The notes beneath the pieces were generated by a model. It did no database searches and had not been told where the DNA came from. It saw only the letters and a program-made list of their open reading frames with translations. Position numbers and translations under genes: made by a program. A DNA stretch of 64,000 bases from Tubulanus polymorphus (lineage: Eukaryota; Nemertea; Palaeonemertea; Tubulaniformes; Tubulanidae), in the NCBI RefSeq assembly GCF_964204645.1, contig NC_134027.1:3770485-3834484 (forward strand), read 5' to 3'. Positions 23,701-34,772 of the stretch are shown here, in pieces. How positions within the stretch are numbered: the stretch's first letter is position 1; the number at the start of each line of letters is the position of its first letter.

Positions 23701-24218
23701 AAGTGCATTGTAGGTTATCCTCGTGTCTTCCTCGGAGAAAACAAAAACCTCTCTATCGGGTGTCTTTTCTGTCGTCTCTTCTAAAACTACGCCGAGTGTT
23801 GTATTGACAAGCGGTTTTAGTGATGCACCGTGAGCGTAGCTCCATTTTACCTTGGCTGCAGATTTCAATGAACTGAATTGAAAATGCGTGATTAAATTAT
23901 ATAAATTGAATTAGAATTCCTGCATCCAAACCAACGTTTATCATATTGTGCGTAATCGAAAAGTTAGCCGCAACACATTACATCAGCTACGTCAGTCCTC
24001 TCCGTCCTTGAGCCTTGAGAGCAACATAATGCAAAATTTGACACATTGAAAAAATGGATCCTTTCTTTTTCCTACATCCTACACCGCACCTAATTACCTA
24101 TGTAAATTATGATTTTATCAGGCCCTGGTTACCTTATATTTGCAGATTGTCGCAATGCCGTACTATTTTTACAGAGGTTCGAAGCTATTGATATTCCGGT
24201 TCGATATCTCATTGCCAT
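20708..24218 (-). CDS. ACSF2: ACSF2-like mitochondrial acyl-CoA synthetase, copy B (16 exons)
   Basis: Exons, 5' to 3': 24133-24218, 23692-23872, 23440-23568, 23292-23345, 23044-23162, 22884-22943, 22637-22754, 22457-22561, 22242-22384, 22018-22109, 21836-21912, 21645-21752, 21341-21489, 21116-21257, 20929-21039, 20708-20857. They give 607 residues with no stop or frameshift and the same intron phases as copy A. Compared with A, exon 6 has one extra codon and exon 8 has two fewer. Motifs are intact: [40 protein letters not shown] and LSGKVQKF with its catalytic Lys. The N-terminus MAMRYRTG is a plausible mitochondrial presequence. Copy B is closer to C than to A in the C-terminal exons, for example [10 protein letters not shown] against [10 protein letters not shown]. 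Confidence 0.93.
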
Positions 24219-25136
24219 AGCTAGACGTCTTGATCAGACTGTATTTTTCACATAAAAGAGTGGTGAAAAAACGAGACGCATTAAGATAATAAAACCACCT
24301 ACGTGGCAAAAACAGATATGAACTAAGTACGCTATGCCAACTCCACGAGAACGTTCAAAATATGACGACCTTGAAGATTGGAGACAAAAAACACGTTCAT
24401 GTTGACCCCTATAGAGCGATAAAAGAAAAATAGCTATAGAAATTCCAAGGCGTATTGGCTGATGACGGCCACGCCGAGATCTTTCGATCAAGAATGCGAG
24501 AAAACAAAATAATTTGTTTCCGGCCAAAATATCAGTTTTTCTCGCATTATTATTTATTTTGGCGGGGCGAGAAAACAAAATTTCTCGCTATCAAATCATT
24601 CTATTTTCAGATTTTCGTAATCGAAAAATTGTTGAGGGTCGCAAAATATATAAAACAGGCATATTCCAGGACGAACAAGGGGTCCGGGAATTCGCCCACG
24701 GAAAATTTTAAAATCTAACTGCTTTTTGGTGCAGTTTCCAAGCAATTAATGAAGTCCAGATGCATTAAAGTGCTATAAAGAAAATCTAAGTGCATTGAGA
24801 AGTATTTTCCTGGCAATGAAGACAGAATCCTGAAGTTGGTGCGACTTTTTGTTTAAAATGAAAAAGGGCATACAATTTTCGCGACAGTAGCGCGTGCCTA
24901 TACGGTGCTACAGTCCGAGTCCGGGCCTGAGCCTGGTAAACATACATGTTGTATACTGAAACCAATAACCGTTACCCGATATAAAACTGGATTCCGTCTA
25001 CGGCCGAAAAGGGAACGCAATAGTCCGCTGGGATGGAAGTCCCAAGTGGGCTAAAAAGTCAATTATATAATTATCGTAACCATAAGACAACCGGATTCCG
25101 AATAGATTTTATTTAAAAAAGAATGGCCACATATTT
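24219..25136. other. spacer between ACSF2-like copies B and C
   Basis: About 0.9 kb with no exon. A word CGAGAAAACAAAAT occurs twice, at about 24498 and 24566. TTTATT at 25108-25113 (AATAAA on the minus strand) lies 24 nt after the stop of copy C and may be its poly(A) signal. Confidence 0.5.
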
Positions 25137-28100
25137 TCATTCAGAAGATCCACTGTTCAATTTTAGCATCTTGCTTGCCACTTCAACGAGTTTGAATTTC
25201 TGTACTTTCCCGGATAAAGTCATCGGATATTCCTCCATAAACAACACGTATCGCGGTACTTTGAAATCCGCCAGCTGAAAAACAAAAAATTCGAGAAGAA
25301 TAAAGTGCAATCTTTAGACCGGATCACGATTTTAGATGTATACATTACAGGGTTTTGGATAATATTGGTACATCGTATTTCTTACGTGATCTTTACAAAG
25401 TCTTTTAATCTCATCTTCGGTAACTGTATGTCCTTGTTTTAGCTTAATACACGCGCATACCTGCTCCCCCATACGGGCATCGGGAACTCCAACCACCTAT
25501 AAAACATCGACAACATCGTACTAGACACCAATTCGCGTGATCATTTACTTCTCTATCCAACGACAGATTACCTGAACCTCTTCTATGGCTGGATGCTCGT
25601 AGATTAGATTTTCAATTTCTGTAGGGAAAATGTTTTCTCCGCCACGAATTATCATGTCTTTCTTGCGCCCTACGATATAAACGAACCCCTCGTCGTCCAT
25701 TTTCCCTAAATCACTAAAAACGTTGATACGAAATTATTACAATGTACACACACAGAATTCATTATCTTTCGCTCATTTTCTAAATTAGCTTTTTCATTCC
25801 GAGTTTAACAAATTTCGTTATTCAGTTACCCAGTTGATAACCAGCCCTGAGGTGAAATGGTTTCAGCCGTTCTCTCTGGATCGTCCCAGTATTCTAACAT
25901 GACATTGTGACCACGTGCACAAATTTCACCACTTTCTCCACGAGGTACAATTTTCCCATTAGTATCTGCGATCATTATCTGTTACAAAAATATGCGGTAT
26001 AAAATGTGAAATCAGCTTTAATACGTCGCTCGGGTTCAAAACCGAACCACAGATGAATGTCAACGAACCTCAGTGTGCTGAAAAACGATTCCACACGAAG
26101 TTACTCGTTTCTCAAATTCAGCTTCTTTGGGGTTCATAGCAATGACTGGACTTGTTTCAGTTAATCCATATGTTAGCTATAAATTAATATATTAACGAAA
26201 CGTTTAGGCGTCCACGCAAATGTTTTGGAAACTATGCCAAAGAGAACTCACGATCAAATCAGGAACGTGCAACTTATCAGCAACCTCTCTCGAAATTTCA
26301 ACTGGACACGGCGAGGCTCCCATTATTCCTACAGAATATTTCAATCACAGAATTTGATTGGTTGATCTTAAAACCAGTTTGAAGTGTAAAGAGGATATCT
26401 ACGGAATACGTTCGTAAAACTGAGGAAATATCAAATTACCCGATCTCAGAGAGGTAAGATCATATTTTTGACGATCTTCGTGGTTTAACATATCGATAAA
26501 CATAGTAGGGGTTCCATGTAAATAAACACATCTATAAATAATTTCAGAAACACACGATAAAACCATATCTCATACTATCACGAAATATCTCGATTAATAC
26601 CCTATTCATTTAACCATAATAGTAATGCTCAATTATTAGTTTAGTGATAATACGCAAACCTTTCATCGTGAACAGCCTTAAGTGATTTGCCAGGGTTGAA
26701 TAGTGCGGATGGAAATACACAAGTTGATCCACCAAGAACAGTACAAATTGACCCAGCAGTTGAGCCAAAAGCGTGAAATAGTGGTGGTGGACAGCATACA
26801 ATCTTGAAATAAAATATGGAATTATGCTCATTTTGATGTATTAATGAACGAATTTGTGAATCTATGCTAATATGAGTGATTACGTTTGAATCCTGATTGT
26901 GACCTTTAGTTAAATTGTATTGAATAAACATTGCGTTATTGACTAAATTATGATGCGTTAAAACAGCAGCTTTTGGCTTCCCCGTCGTTCCCTGAAAGTA
27001 TACATATTTTTCATGTACTGGGTATAGCTATAGATAGTTTCGAAAATAGCATTTCAGATAACATTTCTTTGTTTCCTCTTGTTTTACCGAAGTGAACTGG
27101 ATATTAGCAGGTTCGTCGGATTGAATTTTATCTTGTAAATCGCGGATTTGAGATAGTTGTTTGGTCGTCCCTATGTTCAGAAGATCTTTTACAGATAGTG
27201 TTCCTCTGAATTTCAAAATAATCTAAGCTTAAATTTGTTATGTTTTCAAATAAAACAGCTTAACAAGGATTGATATTTTACTTACGGTTGCGGGATTTCG
27301 TCATTTTTTCTCATCATGATGATAGCCTTTAAACTTGGTAAACTTGTGTGTAAAATGGAATACACCAAAATGAAAGATATTCGAATCAGATAATCATTAC
27401 ACGCGGTAATATCATCAACTTTATGAGTTGAAGGTTGAGACTCGTCTGATATCAAGGTAATTTACCTTTTACATTCTAGCAAACCCGGTTGCGAAGATGC
27501 TAATTCTGGAATAGTATCCCTCAAAATACTATAGTGATCAATGCCTTTGAACTCCATTCCAGCAACAAGAGCTCTTATTTTTACCTAAAACAGATCATAT
27601 CTTGGTATACTTAGCTAACAAACGATAAGGCCTACCACTCAAGGATTTTGTGTAAATATATTTTAAATAAAAACCTTCTCCAAAGTATAACGGAGTTCAT
27701 CTTTTTTATACGCGGGATTCAAATTGACCTTGAAAAGAAAAGTAAAATGACAGAAATGAGTAATAAATGATCGACGATCTTTCCGAATGGTGATTTCAGG
27801 GGTCTTCCAGGTTAGCATCTTTATTACCAGAATGTAGCCACCGCGAGCACACGCGTATTGAGTGAGAACCCATTCACTGACATTCGTCGCCCAAACACCG
27901 ACACGATCACCAGGTTTCAGTCCTAATTCCAAAAAAGAAGCAGCAATCTGATCGGCCTGAAATAGAATATTTTAAGGGATAATATGGAAATCAAATCGTC
28001 AACCCTGATAACGCACAATGCAACGTGGGGAATTATACAGCACGTCATTGTCAGGATGTATCAACCCAACGTAAAGAATGCAATAGATCTTTGCATTTTA

Positions 28101-28594
28101 CATAATGTTTACAAGCACACGCTGTTTTTTTCAGATGTTCGTACAAAAGACTGGTTAAGATGAACCCTTTGGATTATATCTTCTTGGCTCATAAACTGGC
28201 AGGTATTATGTTTAGAAACACGATAGTCTACCTGTGTAATGAGCGTATTGTAGGTTATCCTGGTGTTTTCTTCGGGAAAAATGAAAACCTCTCTATCAGG
28301 CGTCTTTTCTGTCGACTCTTCTAAAACTACACCGAGTGTTGTATTGACAAGCGGTTTTAGTGATGCACCGTGAGCGTAGCTCCATTTTATCTTAGCTGCG
28401 GAATTTAATCGCCTATATGATAAATAGAAAATAGATGCAATTAAATACGTAGAAAATTTGATTTGTACAATAGTAAAATGGTGTCATCGTTTATACCTTA
28501 AATTTGTATTTGCAAATTCTTGCAATGCTGATCCACGTTTGCCGAGGTTCGCAAATACCAATGTTCCCGTCCGATATCTCGCAAGCATAGCCAT
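25137..28594 (-). CDS. ACSF2: ACSF2-like mitochondrial acyl-CoA synthetase, copy C (16 exons)
   Basis: Exons, 5' to 3': 28497-28594, 28232-28412, 27828-27956, 27675-27728, 27466-27584, 27286-27342, 27088-27205, 26884-26991, 26660-26802, 26440-26531, 26252-26328, 26069-26176, 25830-25978, 25572-25713, 25386-25496, 25137-25274. They give 607 residues, intact, with intron positions identical to A and B. The presequence is [12 protein letters not shown]. Motifs: [21 protein letters not shown] (Thr in place of the Gly before YGLTE in A and B), [19 protein letters not shown] and LSGKVQKF. The C-terminus is four residues shorter than in A and B and differs in sequence. Being the first gene of the array on the minus strand, it may mark the older end, but this is not certain. 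Confidence 0.93.
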
Positions 28595-29724
28595 AACCTG
28601 TAGTATAATGTACGTATAGCTCGTGTTATTTTACATTCGTGCCAATGATACGCAAAATGTATATTTTCTGTATATACGTGTTAGCGCTGCATGTTATTTC
28701 ACCTAGTGAACTGCGAACTAACGTACCAACTGTCACACATATATCAAACGTAGCTGTATATTAAAAATGCATAAGCGACAAAGTCCATCCGCAATCACTA
28801 GCGCTATAGGCGGAAGATAATAAATACAGCGGGTTATATGAAACACACGGTACGGCATCCCCATGGGTTTACTCTCATTTCACTCTCCCAATGTTTCTAC
28901 GGAGGTCCTGCTCCTCTGTATATTGTGTAGTTTTTAGTGAACTCCAAAAGCTGTGGTTGACTGAACTAATGAGTTTCATGAGATTTTCCTCTTTCCATTA
29001 CTTCTCTCGTCCATTTTACAATCTTTGCCACCAATTTATGCAAGGTAACACCCACCAATCTTTCAATCAAAACAAGCCAAATCATAGCAACTGTTCGGGG
29101 GAGAACTGTTCACCATTTTGACCATTCTATCAAAAGGAAAATCGATGAGACAAACGAATGTATAAAGCATTATTCTGAATTTATTGTAAACTACGTGTAC
29201 ATGTATAGGTGCATTTTCAGAAAATATAACAAAATACAGTATATAGAATTTAGAATAAAAAATTAAAAGCCAAGAAATCAATCTACATTGTACATAATGT
29301 ATATAATATCACTTCTTGATAAAACATAACTCATAACTTTATGATATTCCCAAATAGAAGAACCGATTAAAATATTTTCAAACATAGTTATAAATAATTT
29401 CCATAAATAAAAATATATTTTTATATAGCGACAAAGCGGGATATGCATCTTACAGATGAAATCTTTGAATATTTTACATTTAATAAATTTGTTGCACAAA
29501 TCCTTCGTTAAATCTAACTGTATATGATTATAATTACCTATCATACAAGTACATTGTTAAACGTAGCGTTAAATGCTACTTCATGCACGTGATAAAATCT
29601 AAAAATCTAGAAACAATATAAACATGTTTCAAATCGATCACTGAAATAAAAGTGCATTCATCTATCACAAAACCCTGTGTGAAAACTAGTGTAAGAGGAC
29701 ATTTCCGAGGGCAACGCAGGTATT
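28595..29724. other. spacer between PARP3 and the ACSF2-like array
   Basis: About 1.1 kb, AT-rich. It contains the promoter side of ACSF2-like copy C and the 3' flank of PARP3. No coding exon was recognised. Confidence 0.55.
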
Positions 29725-32700
29725 TTAGCACATTTTCATTTTTAAGAGATAACGAATTCTTGCTTGGCTCTCTTTATATACGAGATATTCACTTTCCGAG
29801 AAGTGGCTTGACTTGTAAGTCGATTGTTTGACAGGTTTGCCTTGTGGGATGACAACATCGAAGCCTTCCATTTTCAGTGAAGTATCCTGCTTTGGATCTG
29901 TAAATGAAAAGTAAAAGACATCTTTTGGGCTAAAAAAGATAACCCTTGTTTTTCAAAATTCCAAAATCTAAAATTGACCCCACTCTATTTTTTCCAAATC
30001 GTTAGAAACAACAAGAAAAATTATTAATAGTAAAAAATGATTGTTTTATTTGAAAAAATCAATACTGAGATGTAAAAGAAATGACCCGACGGATTCATAT
30101 ATGAGAAAACAAGGTATCTGTTTTAGCTTAGTGGTAAGGATAAGGAAATGAATAAAGGATAAGTGTTTGGTTTTGTCCCGAGCTCAATGAAGTTTGAGTA
30201 AATCAGATTTGTAGCTTAAAATGCTAACACTTGGTCTGAGGCAAAGTCCAGAGTTGAAACGATAGAGCAATGTAAAAGTATTTGAAAATTCTCGACTCAC
30301 CTGGTTCAGTTTGACCTTTGGCAATGACACAGTCTTTACCATTTGGTGCTTTAACCAGGCTACAATTATCTCTGGTGATATAATGTTCTTTTCCTAGAGC
30401 TACCTCATTCAAGAACATGATACCGATGTTATTGTCAGTAGATGAAACTGAAAACCGATTGTAATCAAATAACCTCATAATTTTTCATTGCCTAATGTAA
30501 AATCAAGTCCGATCATTTGGCATGCACCTACCATAACCAGATGATTTTCCTTGCTCCGATGCAAAATAGATGCCTCGACCAACTCGTCCCCCGCTATGAG
30601 GCATTATTCTCAATCCAGTTTTCAGAATGGCTGCCACCACCGCAACATTCGTACCATGCCACAACAGCTTTCGATTTTTCAAGGAATTATGAGTTGCAAA
30701 TCTTTCTCTCTTGATGAAATAACGAATATCATAGTCAGACATACATACAGTATAAGATAGGTGAAATAAATAAAAGATTCAACATCAAATGAATCGACAT
30801 CATTATTTTTATACCTCTCCCTCGCGATCAACTTTGAATACATCTATGATTTTACAATTATCATACGTGTCTTTTGTATTGTTGGTATACTTTTCAATTA
30901 ACTGAAAAAAAAAGACAACGCACCATCAGATATTCTCATCACTTTTAGCATGTTCAAAAATTGGAATATGCAATGCGTTGATTTTCATAGTGACTGTTGA
31001 ATGATAAAACCTACAATCAAAGAAAAACTGTAAGGGGATTTTGACTTTTTAACTCTTATGAGCTGTTTTCGAAAATTGCTCACAGCATTTCAGTTGAAGC
31101 ATCAAAATTCTCTAATAGCTTTTATTTGATTAAGGGGTTTATTCTTCAGTGAACGCAATGCCTTACTTTGAATTCTTTCGAACCCGGACTCAGATGTTCC
31201 AGTTTGCATTTCAGTAATGAATAATCAATATCTAGAGGGTGTATTACTTCAGTAGCATTCTAAATAAAGAAAACGAAATACCGGTAATCACAATGAAAAC
31301 ATGAAACTTGAAATCAATAAACCACTTCCTAAAATCGAGGCAATGAATTATATTACCATTTGTTTCTTAGCCTTTTCTTTTTCTAATTCCTGTGCAATTT
31401 CAATATCTCCAAGAACCTAGAATCCAGAAACCGAAAAGTTGTTTAACTTCTAAAAGAAAATGGTAAAGATATATCATATTTATATTCGAAATACTAACAG
31501 CAAGCATGTCATATTTAGATTGAACTGTTGCTAAGTCTCCAATGACCGGTGGTCGTTGTCTTCCAAAGTCATGCGGAATCAGAGTATAAAACCTTGAGGA
31601 TAATTCCGTCAAGTTGCCTTTCTTCGTCTTATTGAGTATATCTTCAATCTCCTCTAGACATTCATAGCCCTTGGCAATCTGTGCCTTACTTAATTTCCCT
31701 AGAGGCATTTTCTTCAAATCTGGAATCAACCATATTATTTTATTACAAATAACGAATGGCTACAACTACCTACTCTTATTACTTATAAGCACATACATTA
31801 AAGTAAAGCTTGCCTAACTCAGAACAACTGGGATCAGCAAAAACTCAGTCTGAGGCAAGCAAAATCTGAGTTTAGGATACGAAAATACTATGTTAGGTCA
31901 GAAAAATGATTTCGCTTTTGCCCCACTTTGTCAAAAGTCAGAGTTGGCCATCTCAGAGTAAGGCAACTGTACATGTACATTAGAGATGAGAGTTCAAGAA
32001 TAAACAAACTTTTTAAACAGCCTCCATACAATCTATCCATCAATAACAATAACTTACCTATGTTAAAGTCAGCCATTGCACTTTTGAACATATCAGTACT
32101 GAGGATGAGTTTCAGTAGATTCTGAGTAGGCTCATCCAGTGAACAAGGCTTCACATTCGTCATGTCTTTCGACATCTGCAAATCAGTTGTAAATCCATGT
32201 GTAGTAGGTTACCATCAAAAACGTAAGGAATCGAGTTTATTTCTTAATTTGAGAAACCTACATAATATTGTTTATTTACTTCTACTTCTTCTTCATCTTC
32301 CACCTCTTCCACTTCAATCAGAGTATATTTTCCTTTCACGGGTGAAAAACTCTCACGATCTTTCCAAGCATTTTTGGTTTTGTCTTTGAATTTCTTTTCA
32401 AAATCACTCACAGCCTTTTGCAGGTCATCGAAGGGTCCTTTCAGGGCAGAAGCCCCTGTTTCTCCCTGTAGAATATCACAAAACAATTCATTCATTCTTC
32501 AATGATACTAATGAAAATACTAAAAATATTAATAAAACTTCAGTTCTTACAACTCTTCCCCAGCGATTCCAACAATAATATGATCCTTCATCATCCAGTA
32601 AAACCTGAATGACATAAAACTTGTTGTTGTTGTGTCCTATGTTCGTTTGGTTCAGCATACAATCATAATCATCAACTACCTATCATAGAAAAATAAAAGA

Positions 32701-33376
32701 CGATTCAGATGAAGAAATTGAAATTATGAAGTGGAGGTAAAATCAGTCTTTTGTTATAATGTCATTATTGATGTTGCCTGCCGTGGGCGCTGGCATCTAT
32801 AATACTTTATAATACTTTCCATGGATATTAAGGCCTGAGCACGCATCTATTTAACAATGTCTCTACACAGTAACCAGACTCAGGGGTTGATTCAAGGTCA
32901 AAGCCAGGGCGCATGTCCACGTAAGAAATTTAGAGCCTTTTTCCAAGCTTCGCCCCAGGATCGGCTCCTGGCACTGTTACCGGACTTAAAGCTTCATGAT
33001 TGAATGTTTGTTTTTAACCCCCGTAAAGCCCTAACAACAACCATGGGCCAGTTGCTCAAAAGTTGGTTACAGTTAACCAGTGAATAGCTGATATGGTGAC
33101 AATTGAAATTTCATTGTTACTATGGCATTTAACGGCCGGTTATCTTTAACCAACTTTTGAGTTACTGGCCCCATATTGTTATTTTACCTCACTAAAATCA
33201 GCGACGTGACAATTCGCATCGACTTTGCGAAATTTTGCTTTTTTGTCTGATTTCTTATCTGCTGCTTGTAATGCTTTAATCGCCTGCTGTGCGGTGCTTT
33301 CTTCTTTCTTATTTTTCTTGGCAGCTGGTCCACCTGCAGCTTTCTTCTTGGTAGCAGCTTTTCTCTTTGGACCCAT
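29725..33376 (-). CDS. PARP3: poly(ADP-ribose) polymerase 3 (mono-ADP-ribosyltransferase), 11 exons
   Basis: Exons, 5' to 3': 33188-33376, 32551-32679, 32262-32465, 32058-32175, 31499-31719, 31357-31416, 31167-31259, 30815-30901, 30532-30709, 30301-30447, 29725-29897. The total is 532 residues (human about 533) with consistent phases. The N-terminus MGPKRKAATKKKAAGG is a Lys-rich nuclear or DNA-binding tail. A WGR domain follows (about 64-150, with WNRWGRV at 100-106), then the helical regulatory domain (about 190-305, with KKMPLGKLSKAQI). The ART catalytic domain ends the protein, with the H-Y-E triad at His385 (LLWHGTN), Tyr415 (GRGIYFASE) and Glu512 (SEYLVY). The stretch HGTNVAVVAAILKTGLRIM is diagnostic of PARP3 rather than PARP1 or PARP2. 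The family acts in nuclear double-strand-break repair using NAD+. No key residue is missing. Confidence 0.95.
33045..33171. mobile_element. MITE with ~35-bp inverted ends in PARP3 intron 1
   Basis: The ends are inverted copies of GGGCCAGT(T/A)(G/A)CTCAAAAG, continuing TTGGTTA.AG(T/A)TAACC with few mismatches. The total is about 127 bp. CAT flanks both ends (33042-33044 and 33172-33174) and may be a 3-bp target duplication. The element ends only 16 bp from the donor side of exon 1, so it sits right at the start of intron 1. There is no coding capacity. Confidence 0.7.
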
Positions 33377-34320
33377 TATTCTTAATAGAAAGACTTCATA
33401 TATATTCATTTGCAACCCACAGGTTTGAGTTCGTGAGCTTCCCTCCAAAAATCGAGCTATGTTTTTCGACCTGCTTTCTTTTGGGGTGCCCTTTTAGTTT
33501 CATGATACACCCTATTTTCGGGGTGCACTCCTCCCTGAGTCTATAGTCAGACCCTACATCATGTTGTTGGAGGTCTACTCGAAATCAGTAAACTTTTACT
33601 TTGATCACCCAATTTTTGGGAGGGAGTGAATGTCATAAGTGTAATTATAGCGCTTGTTATTCTTGTTGCACATATACGTACTACCAGGGGAAGTAAGTAA
33701 AAGCCCGGAAATGGTTATTTAGCCGGATCCCGTTACGGACTTAAAAAAGATATTTTGCCGGATCCATATAATAACATAACGATAAAATCATTTTATTGGG
33801 TTTACGGGTTTGGGTTTCGATAGGGTTAGTGTCAAGAGGGCGAGAAGCGGGCTAAACAACTACAGCCTTGTATATTATATATAGTCCGCCAAGATTTTTA
33901 ACCCGGAGTTTTTGGACTGGATTTTCTCAAAATTCTTGACAGCAAGCAAGCCTCATCAAATTTACCCAGTTCGAATTTAAATGCGGCTAATCAAAAGTTA
34001 AGTTCAAACATCAATTAAAGCTTACTATCTAAGATCTCCCACCTTCTTTGGTGTCACGCATAGAGAGAATAATTGTTGGCAGGAACCCAATGAACTTGTT
34101 TTGACAAATTCAGTTTTGACAGTTCGGCGGACTTGTTTTGGTACAAATTACATTGTTACATGGGGATGTAATGATTTTGAACCTATGTGAATTTCGAATT
34201 CGGTTCGAACCCCAAAAACATTAAGAAATATTTCGACTGTCCCGCCCCATAGGGTTCGGTGCGTGCCGAGTCTCTATGCGATCAGTCAAACCATCCTCTC
34301 CAGCACATTCCACCCATCCT
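33377..34320. other. 5' flank of PARP3 and spacer
   Basis: No exon recognised. It includes the probable PARP3 promoter region, but no motif specific enough to call. Confidence 0.5.
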
Positions 34321-34455
34321 CCCCCGGCAGGGATTCGAACCTGATGGCATCGAGATTGCCACGGCACGGTGTAGCGATACCATCAGGTTCGAATGGCCCT
34401 GCCGGGGAGATGATTCTCACCCGCCGGCGAGGCAAGGATTCGAATCTGATGGCAT
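34321..34455. repeat. cluster of tRNA B-box-like words in inverted array
   Basis: Three related words surround the B-box type GGTTCGAA: CAGGGATTCGAACCTGATGG at 34328-34347 (minus-strand B box), CATCAGGTTCGAATGGCCC at 34381-34399 (plus) and AAGGATTCGAATCTGATGG at about 34434-34452 (minus). The first two form an inverted repeat closed by CCCCGGCAGGG / CCCTGCCGGGG. No complete cloverleaf could be drawn. A tRNA-derived SINE or tRNA pseudogene fragments fit best. Confidence 0.5.
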
Positions 34456-34576
34456 CGCAAGCTGCAGTATGACTGAGTCTAGCGATCTAAATTAAAGAAG
34501 ATTTATTGTTCATTAAAGGCGCCGGGACGATGGTGCCGGTACACATTCTAAAGATTAGAGTTATAATGATAATGAT

Positions 34577-34582
34577 TTTATT
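34577..34582 (-). terminator. likely polyadenylation signal of DOMON/b561 gene 1
   Basis: TTTATT on the plus strand reads AATAAA on the minus strand, about 190 nt past the stop of the 34773-36173 gene. Confidence 0.45.
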
Positions 34583-34632
34583 TTTCATTTAACTACATTA
34601 CAAAATATTTCATTTAACTACATTACAAAATA
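34583..34632. repeat. perfect 25-bp tandem duplication
   Basis: The unit starting TTTCATTTAACTACATTAC is present twice head to tail with no mismatch, overlapping the 3' UTR of the neighbouring minus-strand gene. Confidence 0.85.
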
Positions 34633-34772
34633 AGACCAAATTAATTCGGATGCTGGGTATAATGATATACCGGTATAAAAATAACTTAACAGATTATCGT
34701 GACATTCTCAGTTTATATATAGTATTGAGTAAATATTTGAGTGGGAGTTTGAAATTAGATGATTAGTTAGAA

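Larger units (their letters stand above)
34456..34772. other. 3' flank of the first ferric-reductase-like gene
   Basis: Non-coding. It contains the probable poly(A) signal and a 25-bp tandem duplication, listed separately. Confidence 0.5.

Noticed and set aside
24234-24718. Overlapping frames in the ACSF2-like B/C spacer
   Set aside because: They overlap on both strands in AT-rich DNA, with no homology or splice structure.
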